Assembly: GCA_022841745.1 (NCBI GenBank)
Contig: JALHQW010000018.1
Span: 65,987-129,986, forward strand
Length of the DNA: 64,000 bases
Reading direction: 5' to 3'
Origin: Saprospiraceae bacterium
GTDB lineage: Bacteria; Bacteroidota; Bacteroidia; Chitinophagales; Saprospiraceae
The translations under genes were made by a program, and so were the position numbers. The notes below the pieces were generated by a model. It saw only the letters and a list, made by a program, of their open reading frames with translations, had not been told where the DNA came from and searched no databases. Of the stretch, positions 17,741-26,256 are shown piece after piece. Position 1 is the first letter of the stretch. Each line of letters begins with the position of its first letter.

Positions 17741-20251
17741 CTATAATTGCAGTTCTTCCAGCGGCAGCGACATCCCCACCACGTAGCCAAAACCACGGTG
17801 CTTGCCCTGGTGGAATGACGTGACCACATCTATCCGAAACAACCTGCCGTAACCGAGGCCATCGAAGCCGAGGGAGAACTCGGCATAGTCCTTTTCCTCG
17901 GTGGTGTAGAGCAGGTTTGCGCCAGCGACGAGGTTCCAACCCAATTTTTTCAAGCCGGGAATGCGGTCGGTGAGCAGGCCCTTGAAGTCGTGCTCCCAAT
18001 GCCCCTCGAACCACGAGCGGGCGGTGCTGTGTGCATAGTAGGGCAGCATCTTGAAAGCGTACATATAGTAGTCCTTGTTGCCAATGCGAAGCTCATTGCC
18101 GAGGAAGTGGCGGTAGTCCTGAAAGTACATTTTGCGGTGATTGAGGAAGCTGCCCGCCTCCAAACGGAAGCGCATGACACCGGATTTGCCGAGGGTAATC
18201 TCGTTTTTTGAAATGGCGATGGAAAGGCGGTCGTAGTCCACATCGCTGCCCAAGGTGCTGATGCCCTTGCGGTAGTGCAGCCATACATCCGGGAAGTCGC
18301 TGCCGAGGACGAACTTGCGGTCGGGGTAGTCCATGTACTTTTGGCCGGGCCGAAAGCGCAGGCTTAGGCCCACCACAAGGCTTTGGCTACGGGACAGTGC
18401 ATCGTCCGTCAAGTGGTCGTTGATGGGCAAGTTGGGCTGGAACTCCCGTTTTTTCCGATAGAAAACACTGAAATCCGTTTGGTTTTCCAGCGGCGAACGG
18501 TCGGCATACTGCACGACAGCGAAGCCAAGGATGCCATTGACCAGCTCCTGTTGGTAGTCTGCCTTCCAGTATTTTTTATCGTAAAAACGGGCGTAGTTCC
18601 TCCGGTAAAACGCCGTGAAGATGGTATTGTAGAGCGTCGGAATAGGATCCAGCTCGTTGAACTGCAGCACCTCCTGCCCGCCGGACATCCTGAACTGCGC
18701 AAATTTCTTGGGGTCGAAACGCCAGGTGAAATCGCCCGCAACCCGCAATTTTTGCTCCGCAAGGCCGTAGTTCACCCGCCCGCCCGTCTCCAGCATTTTA
18801 TAGCGGTTTTTGTCGAAATACTTGCGGTAGCTGAGGCCCACGTTCAGTTTCAGGCCCTGTACGAGGTTGTACTGCACCGAGTTGATGGGCGTGGCCAGCG
18901 TGACGGACTGCCGCTTCCACGAGTTCTGCCAAGTATAGCCAAAGAGCAGGTCGCCCCACTGCAGCTTGTTCGCCTTTTGGTCGAGGGAGTCCATGAACGG
19001 CTTCGACTCCCGAATGACCTGGATACTGTCTTTTTTCACATAATCCACCGACTCCTCGGTGGTCAGCGGCACGGGGCGGGCCTGGTTCCAGTAGGACGTG
19101 TCCTTCTCGTTGGCGCCCTCGTTGACCTTCATCACCTCGTTGCCGAAAAAATCGTCGGAGAGCTGGGCGGCAAGGTCGTAATTGCGGTAAATGCCCGTGT
19201 AATGCGCCCCGAACTTGAAGCCGAACAACCCGCCCGTGATGTCGAAGGTCTGGGAGAAGAGCCGCCAGATGGGTTCAGTGGCCGGAGTCACCGCCTGACT
19301 AGGCGCAATCGGCACGAAGTTCTGCCGGATATTGAACGTATCGAAAAACGGCATCTGCGCTGAAAGCCCCGTGGTGTAAAGGTCGGCGCTCTGGATGTTC
19401 CAGGTATCGTGGAGGATATAGACGAAGCCCCGATAGACCGGGTCGGCGGCGTTCTTGGGCAGCACGGCGATTTTATTGACCAAGCGGCCCGCCTCGTCCA
19501 CAAAAGCCCCTTCGAGGCGGTAGCGGTAGTGGTTCATGGCATTGTCGGCGATGGGCGAGACCATGTTGCGGCCAAACTTCGAGTAATTGCGGTAGAGGTC
19601 TAGGTCCATCTCCTGCGCTGAGTTGAAGCTGAAGCCTTGGTTGTTGCCGCTCACCTTGCTCGATTCCATCACCTCCCTGTACTTGTCCGGCTGCTTGTGG
19701 TAGAGCTTCGACACCGACTCGGAGAGGTAAACGATGCCCTGTCCCGTGGTATCGAGGTTGCCGTCGAGGTCGCCCACCTCCTGGCCGAACAGCTTGTCCG
19801 GGGACTTCAAAATCTTCACATTGCCCTTGATATACACCTCGCAGGTATAGGATTCCACCTGCTTCCGGTGGAATTCCCGCTGCGCTATCGCCTTTCGGAT
19901 GATGGGATAGGCCGGGTCTTCGGCATTGGCCTTCACCTCCACGCCCGCCAGTTCGATGGATTCCTCTTGCAGCACCACGTCCAAGCGCAGGGGCTTGCCC
20001 GCCACCTCCACCGCCTCCGTGTGCTGCTTGTAGCCGATGAACTGGAACACCAACTGGTGCCTGCCCTGCGCCAGCGGCAAACTGAACTCGCCGTTCAGGT
20101 TGGAGGTAGTGCCATTCGTCGTGCCCTGCACATAAATGGACACGAAGGGCAGCGGCTCGCCCTTGGTGTCCTTCACCGTGCCTCGCACTTGGGCCAGCAG
20201 GCAAAGCGGCAGTAGTAGGAATAGGAAAAGGGTACAGGTCTTAGTCAACAT
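17741..20251 (-). CDS. DUF5686 family protein with carboxypeptidase-regulatory-like domain
   Basis: An 836-residue exported protein. The signal peptide ends CLLAQ, and residues 22-105 form a CarboxypepD_reg-like beta-sandwich (VRGTVKDTKGEPLPFVSIYV) of the type found in TonB-dependent receptors and related outer-membrane proteins. The remainder is DUF5686, ending in a beta-rich segment with GDLLFGYTW, YRKYFDKNRYK and a probable C-terminal barrel. It is therefore probably an outer-membrane protein with a periplasmic plug-like module. The function of DUF5686 is unknown. It is monocistronic. Confidence 0.85.
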   Translation of the reverse strand: MLTKTCTLFLFLLLPLCLLAQVRGTVKDTKGEPLPFVSIYVQGTTNGTTSNLNGEFSLPLAQGRHQLVFQFIGYKQHTEAVEVAGKPLRLDVVLQEESIELAGVEVKANAEDPAYPIIRKAIAQREFHRKQVESYTCEVYIKGNVKILKSPDKLFGQEVGDLDGNLDTTGQGIVYLSESVSKLYHKQPDKYREVMESSKVSGNNQGFSFNSAQEMDLDLYRNYSKFGRNMVSPIADNAMNHYRYRLEGAFVDEAGRLVNKIAVLPKNAADPVYRGFVYILHDTWNIQSADLYTTGLSAQMPFFDTFNIRQNFVPIAPSQAVTPATEPIWRLFSQTFDITGGLFGFKFGAHYTGIYRNYDLAAQLSDDFFGNEVMKVNEGANEKDTSYWNQARPVPLTTEESVDYVKKDSIQVIRESKPFMDSLDQKANKLQWGDLLFGYTWQNSWKRQSVTLATPINSVQYNLVQGLKLNVGLSYRKYFDKNRYKMLETGGRVNYGLAEQKLRVAGDFTWRFDPKKFAQFRMSGGQEVLQFNELDPIPTLYNTIFTAFYRRNYARFYDKKYWKADYQQELVNGILGFAVVQYADRSPLENQTDFSVFYRKKREFQPNLPINDHLTDDALSRSQSLVVGLSLRFRPGQKYMDYPDRKFVLGSDFPDVWLHYRKGISTLGSDVDYDRLSIAISKNEITLGKSGVMRFRLEAGSFLNHRKMYFQDYRHFLGNELRIGNKDYYMYAFKMLPYYAHSTARSWFEGHWEHDFKGLLTDRIPGLKKLGWNLVAGANLLYTTEEKDYAEFSLGFDGLGYGRLFRIDVVTSFHQGKHRGFGYVVGMSLPLEELQL

Positions 20252-20577
20252 GGGTCATTTTTTTGGCAAAGGTCGTAACGAGTGGGGGTTGGGTGGTATT
20301 GTGGGGGGTGAGGTGATTCCAAAAGCGGTGGGAGTTTAGATATTGTGGACTTCGCCGAATTTATGGGATTTGTAACCGGATGTTGGAGGAGTGCTACCGA
20401 ATGTATGTTCTTTGAATATAATCTGTTAATAAAACCCAGTTTTGATGCTGTAAAAGTGATTGTGTTTACAATTTAGTTCTTTAACAATTTCCTACCGACT
20501 GCTTGTGGGTAGCAATGGGGGGCAAAGCGAAAATGTCCGCTACTGCGTGTATGGACGGAGTGGCGGACATAGACAAG
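20252..20577. other. Intergenic region upstream of DUF5686 and of the propeller-like gene
   Basis: No gene seen. The left part should hold the DUF5686 promoter. The right part (20531-20572) contains a TGTCCGC and GCGGACA inverted pair that precedes the duplicated leader at 20578. Confidence 0.4.
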
Positions 20578-20653
20578 ATGGGCGTAACTAAAAAGAGAAA
20601 AATAAAATAAAAACATGGCAGGCTTCCGAAACTGCCTTACCAAGAAGTAGGAA
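20578..20653 (+). repeat. Duplicated leader, copy 1
   Basis: Two blocks, GATGGGCGTAACTAAAAA (20578-20595) and a 39-bp block starting ATGGCAGGCTTCCGAAACTG (20615-20653), occur again at 22841-22899 in the same order before the kelch gene. The second block can fold as GGCAG with CTGCC. Both copies lie directly upstream of secreted-protein genes. Confidence 0.8.
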
Positions 20654-20693
20654 TTAACCACTCGGAATCATGCCCGGGAAAAACTTTTTTCAA

Positions 20694-22763
20694 ATGAAAC
20701 AGATTTTTTTTCTCTTCCTCTTTGTAAGTGTTTCAACCTCTGCCATTGGCCAATTTCAAGATAGGTATTGGATATTTGGGCGAACTAATTATAATAGTAG
20801 TACTAATGCATCTGGCAACCAAACTAATATCAACATGGAGTTTTACAACTCCTCGTTATTACTCTACAACTCTGCCAATCCACCTGCCATGACTACGCAA
20901 CCCAATAAGATTTCAGATACTAATGGGTTTGAGTCGTGGTCAATTGTAACCAACCCAACTAATGGCAATTTACTTTTTTATAGCGATGGCAGGGATGTAT
21001 TTGATGCATCTCACGCTAAAATCACCCCGGTTGGCGGGTTGGGAGCCAGCCCTTCTTCGACTCAACCTGTTGCTGTATGTGTCGTTCCTGTTTGTCCATT
21101 TAATCAATATTATATTTTTTCAAATCCAACAGGATTGGAAAGTCCGCCAGCAACTAATGGGCCAATCACATATAGAATTTATACAGTAGGAGGCGGTTTT
21201 TCGGCTTCTCAAAATTTACCAGGTCAATTTTCTAATGTTGCAGTAGGAGAAGGAATGATTATCATTCCCAGCAAAACTGACCCATACGTTTTTTGGCTTA
21301 TCACAAGAGATATAACACCTACTGCCACAAGTTCAAAATATCTTGTGTATAAGATTGACGGAAATGGAATAAACTATAAAGGGACATACACGTTTGGCCC
21401 TCCGATTCCAGGCCCAACAGGTTCTCCAATATCAAGTATGGCTTTTAGAGATGATGGAAGTGCAAATAATGTAACAGTTGGAATCACAATGTCTGGAAGT
21501 CCAAATAGGGTTTTCACAAATAAATTCAACACAAATTCAGGAGATTTTATTGGCCCTGTTGTAAATATTGCCAGTATTCCCAGTTCGGTCAGTGTTCCAA
21601 ACCTTTTGTATGACCTTGAATTTTCTCCAAATGGGCAGTTTATATATTTTGCAACCTACTATCCCAGCGTACTATATCAAGCGGATATGAATGGGAACGT
21701 TGTCACAATGAATAATTTTGAAAACGGCGGTAACACTAGAGCAGGTGGGCTAAAATTGGCTCCTGATGGCTATATTTACCATATAGCCAATGCAGGAAAT
21801 GAATTTAGTACAGGAACAGTATCTATTGGTAGAATAATCAAGCCAAACTTACAGGCTACTACCTCCAATTTTAGTACCATGTATGAAGCAAATGTTATTT
21901 CGAGAAATAATGTTTATGCTTATAATTTTTGTGAATTTGTTAATATTCCATCTTGGAATGCCACTGTCACAATCCAAGGTGATAATTTGATTTGTCCCGG
22001 CGATAAGAAAGATATCAGTTGTAATGTAGTTTCTTTGGGCGTGGTAGTTGAAGGATACGACTGGTATCTGAATGGGACTTTATTATCCACAACTACAACA
22101 CCAACGATATCAGCCACATCAACCGGAAACTACTTTGTTATTGTAAAATTAAAAGGTGGCTGTACTATAAAATCTAACGTTATCACTATCAATCAAAAAG
22201 AAAATTGCACCCCGCCAATAAAATTTGACCCTTGTTGCCCACCAATGAATACTGAGTTAATGAAAAACATGTTTAATTTTGAACCAGGCTCCACCTTGAC
22301 AAGCCCGTACAAAATAAAATTTACACCCACAACTCAATTCATAACAACCTCACAAGCGTATTGTGACTACATAAAAACTTTGTACCCCAATATTGGTAAA
22401 CTTACATTTTCATGGGAGCTACGAAAAGCAGATGGTTGCGAAACAGGAAAATGTAAGATAAAGTATGGTGAACCTGTTGGGCAAAATTCTACGATATATA
22501 ATTGGTTTGTACCTGGAGGCAACGGCACTATTAATTCACAAACCAATTTCTTCAATGAAACTTTAGAGATAAATAGGTGCTATGGAGTTCACGTTGGAAT
22601 ATTTACAGAACCGGCTTCGGATGCATTCAAAGTAGAGTGTAGCAATAACACTCTCTTCTGTTTCAGGATACAAGTGTTTAATGGAATGCGAAAAGCCATT
22701 TTAAGCGATGGTAAAAAAGTAATTGCTGAATATTTCCTTGACAAAGAGAAGAAGAAAAACTAA
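20694..22763 (+). CDS. Secreted beta-propeller-like protein
   Basis: A 689-residue exported protein. A signal peptide (MKQIFFLFLFVSVSTSAIG) is followed by a region resembling the Bacteroidota propeller family that opens with a W-x-F-G phrase (here DRYWIFGRTNYNSS). That region also has NGNLLFYSDGRDVFDASH, STQPVAVCVVP and NQYYIFS (residues about 20-420). A PKD/Ig-like module (about 425-500) follows, then a Cys-containing C-terminal region (CCPPMNTEL). No T9SS tail is recognisable. An earlier ATG at 20670 adds eight residues; 20694 was chosen because it gives a compact signal peptide. Function unknown. Confidence 0.65.
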   Translation: MKQIFFLFLFVSVSTSAIGQFQDRYWIFGRTNYNSSTNASGNQTNINMEFYNSSLLLYNSANPPAMTTQPNKISDTNGFESWSIVTNPTNGNLLFYSDGRDVFDASHAKITPVGGLGASPSSTQPVAVCVVPVCPFNQYYIFSNPTGLESPPATNGPITYRIYTVGGGFSASQNLPGQFSNVAVGEGMIIIPSKTDPYVFWLITRDITPTATSSKYLVYKIDGNGINYKGTYTFGPPIPGPTGSPISSMAFRDDGSANNVTVGITMSGSPNRVFTNKFNTNSGDFIGPVVNIASIPSSVSVPNLLYDLEFSPNGQFIYFATYYPSVLYQADMNGNVVTMNNFENGGNTRAGGLKLAPDGYIYHIANAGNEFSTGTVSIGRIIKPNLQATTSNFSTMYEANVISRNNVYAYNFCEFVNIPSWNATVTIQGDNLICPGDKKDISCNVVSLGVVVEGYDWYLNGTLLSTTTTPTISATSTGNYFVIVKLKGGCTIKSNVITINQKENCTPPIKFDPCCPPMNTELMKNMFNFEPGSTLTSPYKIKFTPTTQFITTSQAYCDYIKTLYPNIGKLTFSWELRKADGCETGKCKIKYGEPVGQNSTIYNWFVPGGNGTINSQTNFFNETLEINRCYGVHVGIFTEPASDAFKVECSNNTLFCFRIQVFNGMRKAILSDGKKVIAEYFLDKEKKKN

Positions 22764-22767
22764 ATTA

Positions 22768-22851
22768 TAAACGCCCATCAACGGATGTACGTCCATGCCG
22801 CCGAAAGCCAACCTACGGTGGCACGGGCTTACATACAAACGATGGGCGTAA
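22768..22851. repeat. Inverted repeat GGATGTACGTCCATGCC family, copy 1
   Basis: Outer arms ACGCCCATC/GATGGGCGT and inner arms GGATGTACGTCCATGCC/GGCACGGGCTTACAT flank a central segment GCCGAAAGCCAACCTACGG. A close relative lies at 24564. It sits just behind the propeller-like gene and overlaps the start of leader copy 2. Confidence 0.75.
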
Positions 22852-22899
22852 CTAAAAAAAATGGCAGGCTTCCGAAACTGCCTTACCAAGAAGTAGGAA
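22841..22899 (+). repeat. Duplicated leader, copy 2
   Basis: Same two blocks as at 20578-20653, here separated by only 2 nt instead of 19. It ends 27 nt before the kelch gene ATG. Confidence 0.8.
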
Positions 22900-22926
22900 A
22901 GACACTAGAAAAAATCTGTTTAAACA

Positions 22927-24564
22927 ATGATCAAAAATATCTTAAATTCTGCTATTTTATTGGCCCTTTGCGTTCAGTTTATCCCTGCAATAATATTCGC
23001 ACAATGGACAAATGGCCCCGCACTTCAAAATGCCCGACAGGATAATGCTGCGGCAACTGGCCCAGATGGAAAAATTTATGTCGCTGGTGGTGTTTCTGGA
23101 CTATCGAGCATAAACTCTGTTGAGGTCTTAGATCCCCTAACAAGTAATACTTGGTCAAGTGTGGCTGCGATGTCAACAAATCGAGCGAGGTTTGCGCTTG
23201 TTTTTGGCGCAGATGGGTATCTTTATGCTATAGGAGGACTAAGTGGGAACAATTCTTTAACTTCTGTTGAACGTTATAACACTGCAACTAATACTTGGCA
23301 AACAATGGCATCGATGAATACAAGTAGATGCCAACATGCAGCGGCAGTAGGTCCTGATGGACGTATTTATGTCATTGGAGGATACACAAGCCCTACGGGA
23401 ACAGGTAACCATAATTCGGTTGAGGTTTTTAATCCTCCATCCACAACCTTTCCACTCGGTCAATGGGTAGCGGCCCCATCTATGGTAAATGCTCGTGCTA
23501 ACCATCATGCCGTAACAGGAATTGATGGAAATATTTATGTCTTTGACGGCGGTTCGGGAAATGGTTGGGAGGTTTTTAATGGAACATCTTGGACTGACAT
23601 GGGCAATGCAATTTATAGCATAGGGCCATTTGAATCTGTAACAGCGCCTGATGGTTTAATTTACCAGTTGGGGTATGATGCAGGTATCTTTAATGGCTCG
23701 AAAAAAGTGACCACTTATGACGCAAGTGGTCAAACAAGCAATACTAGCCCCGATTTGTTGCAAGGCAGAGCAGTTCCTGGTGGTGCAGCCTGTGCAGAAG
23801 GTAGGATTTATGTGTCTGGTGGTTATCGAAAATCTTACGGAACAATGAATTTTGTTGAATACCTCCCCGGTTTGAAAGCCCCCGATTTTATACCAAATTG
23901 TAAAGCACTCTGGCGTTTTGATGCATTAAACGGCACTACATTAGTTGACAGTAAAGGTTCAAACCCGGGAACTGCCTTGGGAGCAGTATCACTCAATAAC
24001 TCCGGCCGAATCAATAAGTCAATAAAAATAAATGATGGAGCAACAGGTCAAGGAATAACAGTAAACAACTCTTCCAATATAAATTTTGGAACTGGAAGTT
24101 TTAGTATTGAAGGCTGGATAAAATGGAATAAAGTTTCAGGAAGTACAGCAGTAGTGCCTATACTTGACAAGCGCACTCAATTATCAGGAAAATACAGTGG
24201 GTATCATTTATATATTACGTCTGCAGGAAAGTTGGGAGTACAATTGGCAAATGGCAGTACGTTTAAGAATTATACAGCGAGTCAGACTACGATTCAATCG
24301 GGTAAGTGGATTCATATTGCTGTATCAGTTGATAGGACCTCTTCCTCACCCTCGATAAAGATTTTCGTGAACAGTGTAATGGATCAATTGTCTGCGCCAC
24401 TAACTGGTAATATAACCAATACCGCAAAATTGAGCATCGGGAAACACTCACTCAACAATACGGAGTTCAAGGGCGAGATGGATGAATTAGGAATGTATAA
24501 TAGAGCACTCATTTGGGCTGAAGTTCGGGCAGTTTTTCTTGCAGGCAAGGAAGGCAAGCAATAA
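22927..24564 (+). CDS. Secreted kelch-repeat and LamG-like domain protein
   Basis: A 545-residue exported protein with a signal peptide ending IIFAQ. Residues about 28-310 form a kelch-type propeller with at least five repeats of the form DGKIYVAGGxS...VEVLDPxTNTW...MSTNRA. After a linker, residues about 325-540 form a concanavalin-like LamG jelly roll: ALWRFDALNGTTLVDS, FSIEGWIKWN, WIHIAVSVDRT, GEMDELGMYNRAL. LamG modules often bind glycans. No T9SS tail was found, so it may remain periplasmic or use another exit. It shares an upstream leader with the preceding secreted protein. Confidence 0.85.
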   Translation: MIKNILNSAILLALCVQFIPAIIFAQWTNGPALQNARQDNAAATGPDGKIYVAGGVSGLSSINSVEVLDPLTSNTWSSVAAMSTNRARFALVFGADGYLYAIGGLSGNNSLTSVERYNTATNTWQTMASMNTSRCQHAAAVGPDGRIYVIGGYTSPTGTGNHNSVEVFNPPSTTFPLGQWVAAPSMVNARANHHAVTGIDGNIYVFDGGSGNGWEVFNGTSWTDMGNAIYSIGPFESVTAPDGLIYQLGYDAGIFNGSKKVTTYDASGQTSNTSPDLLQGRAVPGGAACAEGRIYVSGGYRKSYGTMNFVEYLPGLKAPDFIPNCKALWRFDALNGTTLVDSKGSNPGTALGAVSLNNSGRINKSIKINDGATGQGITVNNSSNINFGTGSFSIEGWIKWNKVSGSTAVVPILDKRTQLSGKYSGYHLYITSAGKLGVQLANGSTFKNYTASQTTIQSGKWIHIAVSVDRTSSSPSIKIFVNSVMDQLSAPLTGNITNTAKLSIGKHSLNNTEFKGEMDELGMYNRALIWAEVRAVFLAGKEGKQ

Positions 24565-24640
24565 AACGCCCATGACCGGATGTACGTCCATGCCCCCGAA
24601 AGCCAACCTACGGTGGCACGGGCGTACATCCAACCGTTAA
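24564..24640. repeat. Inverted repeat GGATGTACGTCCATGCC family, copy 2
   Basis: Arms GGATGTACGTCCATGCC and GGCACGGGCGTACATCC face each other around GAAAGCCAACCTACGG, closely matching the copy at 22768. It begins immediately at the stop codon of the kelch gene. Confidence 0.75.
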
Positions 24641-24642
24641 CC

Positions 24643-24678
24643 ACAAAAAAAACTGGCCCCCTCCACAGAAAAGGCCAG
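24643..24678 (-). terminator. Rho-independent terminator of the Fn3 fragment
   Basis: CTGGCC and GGCCAG form the stem on the minus strand, followed by eight T. It lies 32 nt after the stop codon of the fragment at 24711, a sign that the fragment is the tail of a once complete gene. Confidence 0.75.
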
Positions 24679-24710
24679 CCACAATAACACAAAAACTATT
24701 TACGCTCTGG

Positions 24711-24965
24711 CTATATCGCCCGACTCACCGTCGCCGCCACCGTGTTGCTGAACTGCCCGATGGGCTGGTTGTTGGAGTCCAGCATGCGTACCCGGTACTG
24801 CCTTATCTCGGCATTCACGCCATCCGGCAAGGGGGTGGTGTCCGTCCAGGTGCGGCCCACCGATTTATCGTTCAGGCTGAGGTTATTGTTGTTGGTGCGG
24901 TCACGCCAGACCTCGTAGCCCGCAAAGCCCCGCACGGGGCAGTCGAGGATGGCCCGTCTATTCTT
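24711..24965 (-). pseudogene. C-terminal fragment of a fibronectin-III-like surface protein
   Basis: About 85 codons encode the end of an Fn3-like domain: RGFAGYEVWRDRTNNNNLS, then KSVGRTWTDTTPLPDG and YRVRMLDSNNQPIGQFSNT, ending in a TAG stop with its own terminator. Upstream, coding character stops where a degenerate repeat (24966-25055) begins, and an in-frame stop follows near 25050. The rest of the gene is absent. An internal ATG at 24935 could give a 74-residue product but lacks a signal and the start of the domain. Confidence 0.6.
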
Positions 24966-25055
24966 GAAGACTGTGCTTATTTTTGGGGCAATAGAAACAA
25001 ACTTGGGGCGTGCTTGCGAGGGAAGGGATGGCGTAGTGGTTGGAAAAGACTAAGT
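24966..25055. repeat. Degenerate dispersed repeat, copy A
   Basis: The stretch CTTATTTTTGGGGCAATAGA and the following CAAACTTGGGGCG align with the copy at 30007-30200. It abuts the truncated Fn3 fragment. Confidence 0.6.
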
Positions 25056-25136
25056 TTGACGGGGAAATTAATTTGACCAGCAGGGTATAACTATTCAAAC
25101 TCAATAGCTATCACCAGCCCGAATTAGGCAGATGCT

Positions 25137-25928
25137 ATGAAAAAAGAAAAAACACTTTTTACCATCGTTCTGATAATTTGCTTTTTCTATTCTTGTAAGG
25201 AAAAAGCAGAGCCAACTGGTTGGTGGAAAATTAACCTATCCAAAGACAATGATGAAGAAATAAGTTCCCAACCTTGGGGGATAGGAGACACGACCATTGT
25301 CAAGATCGAACAAGGCGTTATGGAAGTGTTGGATGGCATAGATTTTCCACCTTTCTTCTATTATGGCAATCATTGTCCATTGTATTTAAACGACGAGTCT
25401 TTTTCGGTTTTCAACTTGCACAATAGGATTTGGCAAAAATTTGATGTTGTCAATTCAAGTGCTAATCTGATTCAAATTAAAGATGAAAGTGGAAGAATCA
25501 TTGATTTGCAGCGAATTCCGCCTTATGCATCAATAACCAATTCAAATATTCAGATAGACTCAATAAGAATGGTCATTTCTGAAGACAGCCTTGCTAATAA
25601 AGAAAACCCTATTGTTGACGAACTTGATTTTAATTTCATAAACAAAACATACGCTACCAAATCGTTTTCAATTTATAAATTAAGTGAAACCCAAGAGATA
25701 GTTGAACCTTTAAGCGAGACTGATATTGACTATATTACAGTGTTGTTTCAGCGTGTATTTAATGGTCCATTAAAAGATTTAAGATTTGAACAAAAAGTTA
25801 GCGATAGTCCAAAAACTGTAGTTGAAGTTTACTACTCAAATGAAAAGCTCACAATTGAGGCAGGCGACCCGATATCAATTCCAAAACCCGTAGCGTTCTT
25901 AATCAAATACCTTGAAAGATTTAAGTGA
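25137..25928 (+). CDS. Hypothetical lipoprotein
   Basis: A 263-residue protein with a lipoprotein signal (lipobox FFYSC, Cys20), so probably anchored to a membrane. The mature part has an N-terminal segment rich in Trp and Phe (TGWWKINLSKD, FPPFFYYGNHC) reminiscent of lipocalin-like lipoproteins, and a C-terminal alpha/beta part ending AFLIKYLERF. No family is recognised. Base composition is clearly more AT-rich than that of the housekeeping genes in this window. It stands alone between two repeat copies (A and B). Confidence 0.6.
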   Translation: MKKEKTLFTIVLIICFFYSCKEKAEPTGWWKINLSKDNDEEISSQPWGIGDTTIVKIEQGVMEVLDGIDFPPFFYYGNHCPLYLNDESFSVFNLHNRIWQKFDVVNSSANLIQIKDESGRIIDLQRIPPYASITNSNIQIDSIRMVISEDSLANKENPIVDELDFNFINKTYATKSFSIYKLSETQEIVEPLSETDIDYITVLFQRVFNGPLKDLRFEQKVSDSPKTVVEVYYSNEKLTIEAGDPISIPKPVAFLIKYLERFK

Positions 25929-26256
25929 AAAGCCAATCCGAATCCTATCTGAAAAAAAACGCTGAAAACGAATCTATATCTATTTGCCGTAAACCAATCA
26001 CAAGCCCAACTTTTCCCATATAATTTCCGTGAAAATGAATCCTGACAAAAAAAATCGAGACCTAGGCTTGGATTGCTCAAAGCTGTGCCTACATTTGGCA
26101 CAAAGGAAACCCGTTGTCAGAAAACCCAGTATTTTGGGTCATGCTGGCAAGGATTGGGAGGAGAATGGGTACTTTCATGAAAACACGGAATCCTAACTCC
26201 TTAACCATTTCAAGAATTTCCTTTCTTCGAACTTTAAAAGTCAACACACATAAAAA
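25929..26256. other. Intergenic region with repeat copy B
   Basis: No gene seen. Positions 26005-26110 match the dispersed repeat at 30007-30113 (shared AATTTCCGT, AAAATGAAT, GGCTTGGATTG). The remainder upstream of the M60 gene shows no clear promoter. Confidence 0.5.
26005..26110. repeat. Degenerate dispersed repeat, copy B
   Basis: Shares AATTTCCGTGAAAATGAAT and GGCTTGGATTG with copy C at 30007 in the same order and spacing. It covers the left half of copy C, while copy A covers the right half. Confidence 0.6.
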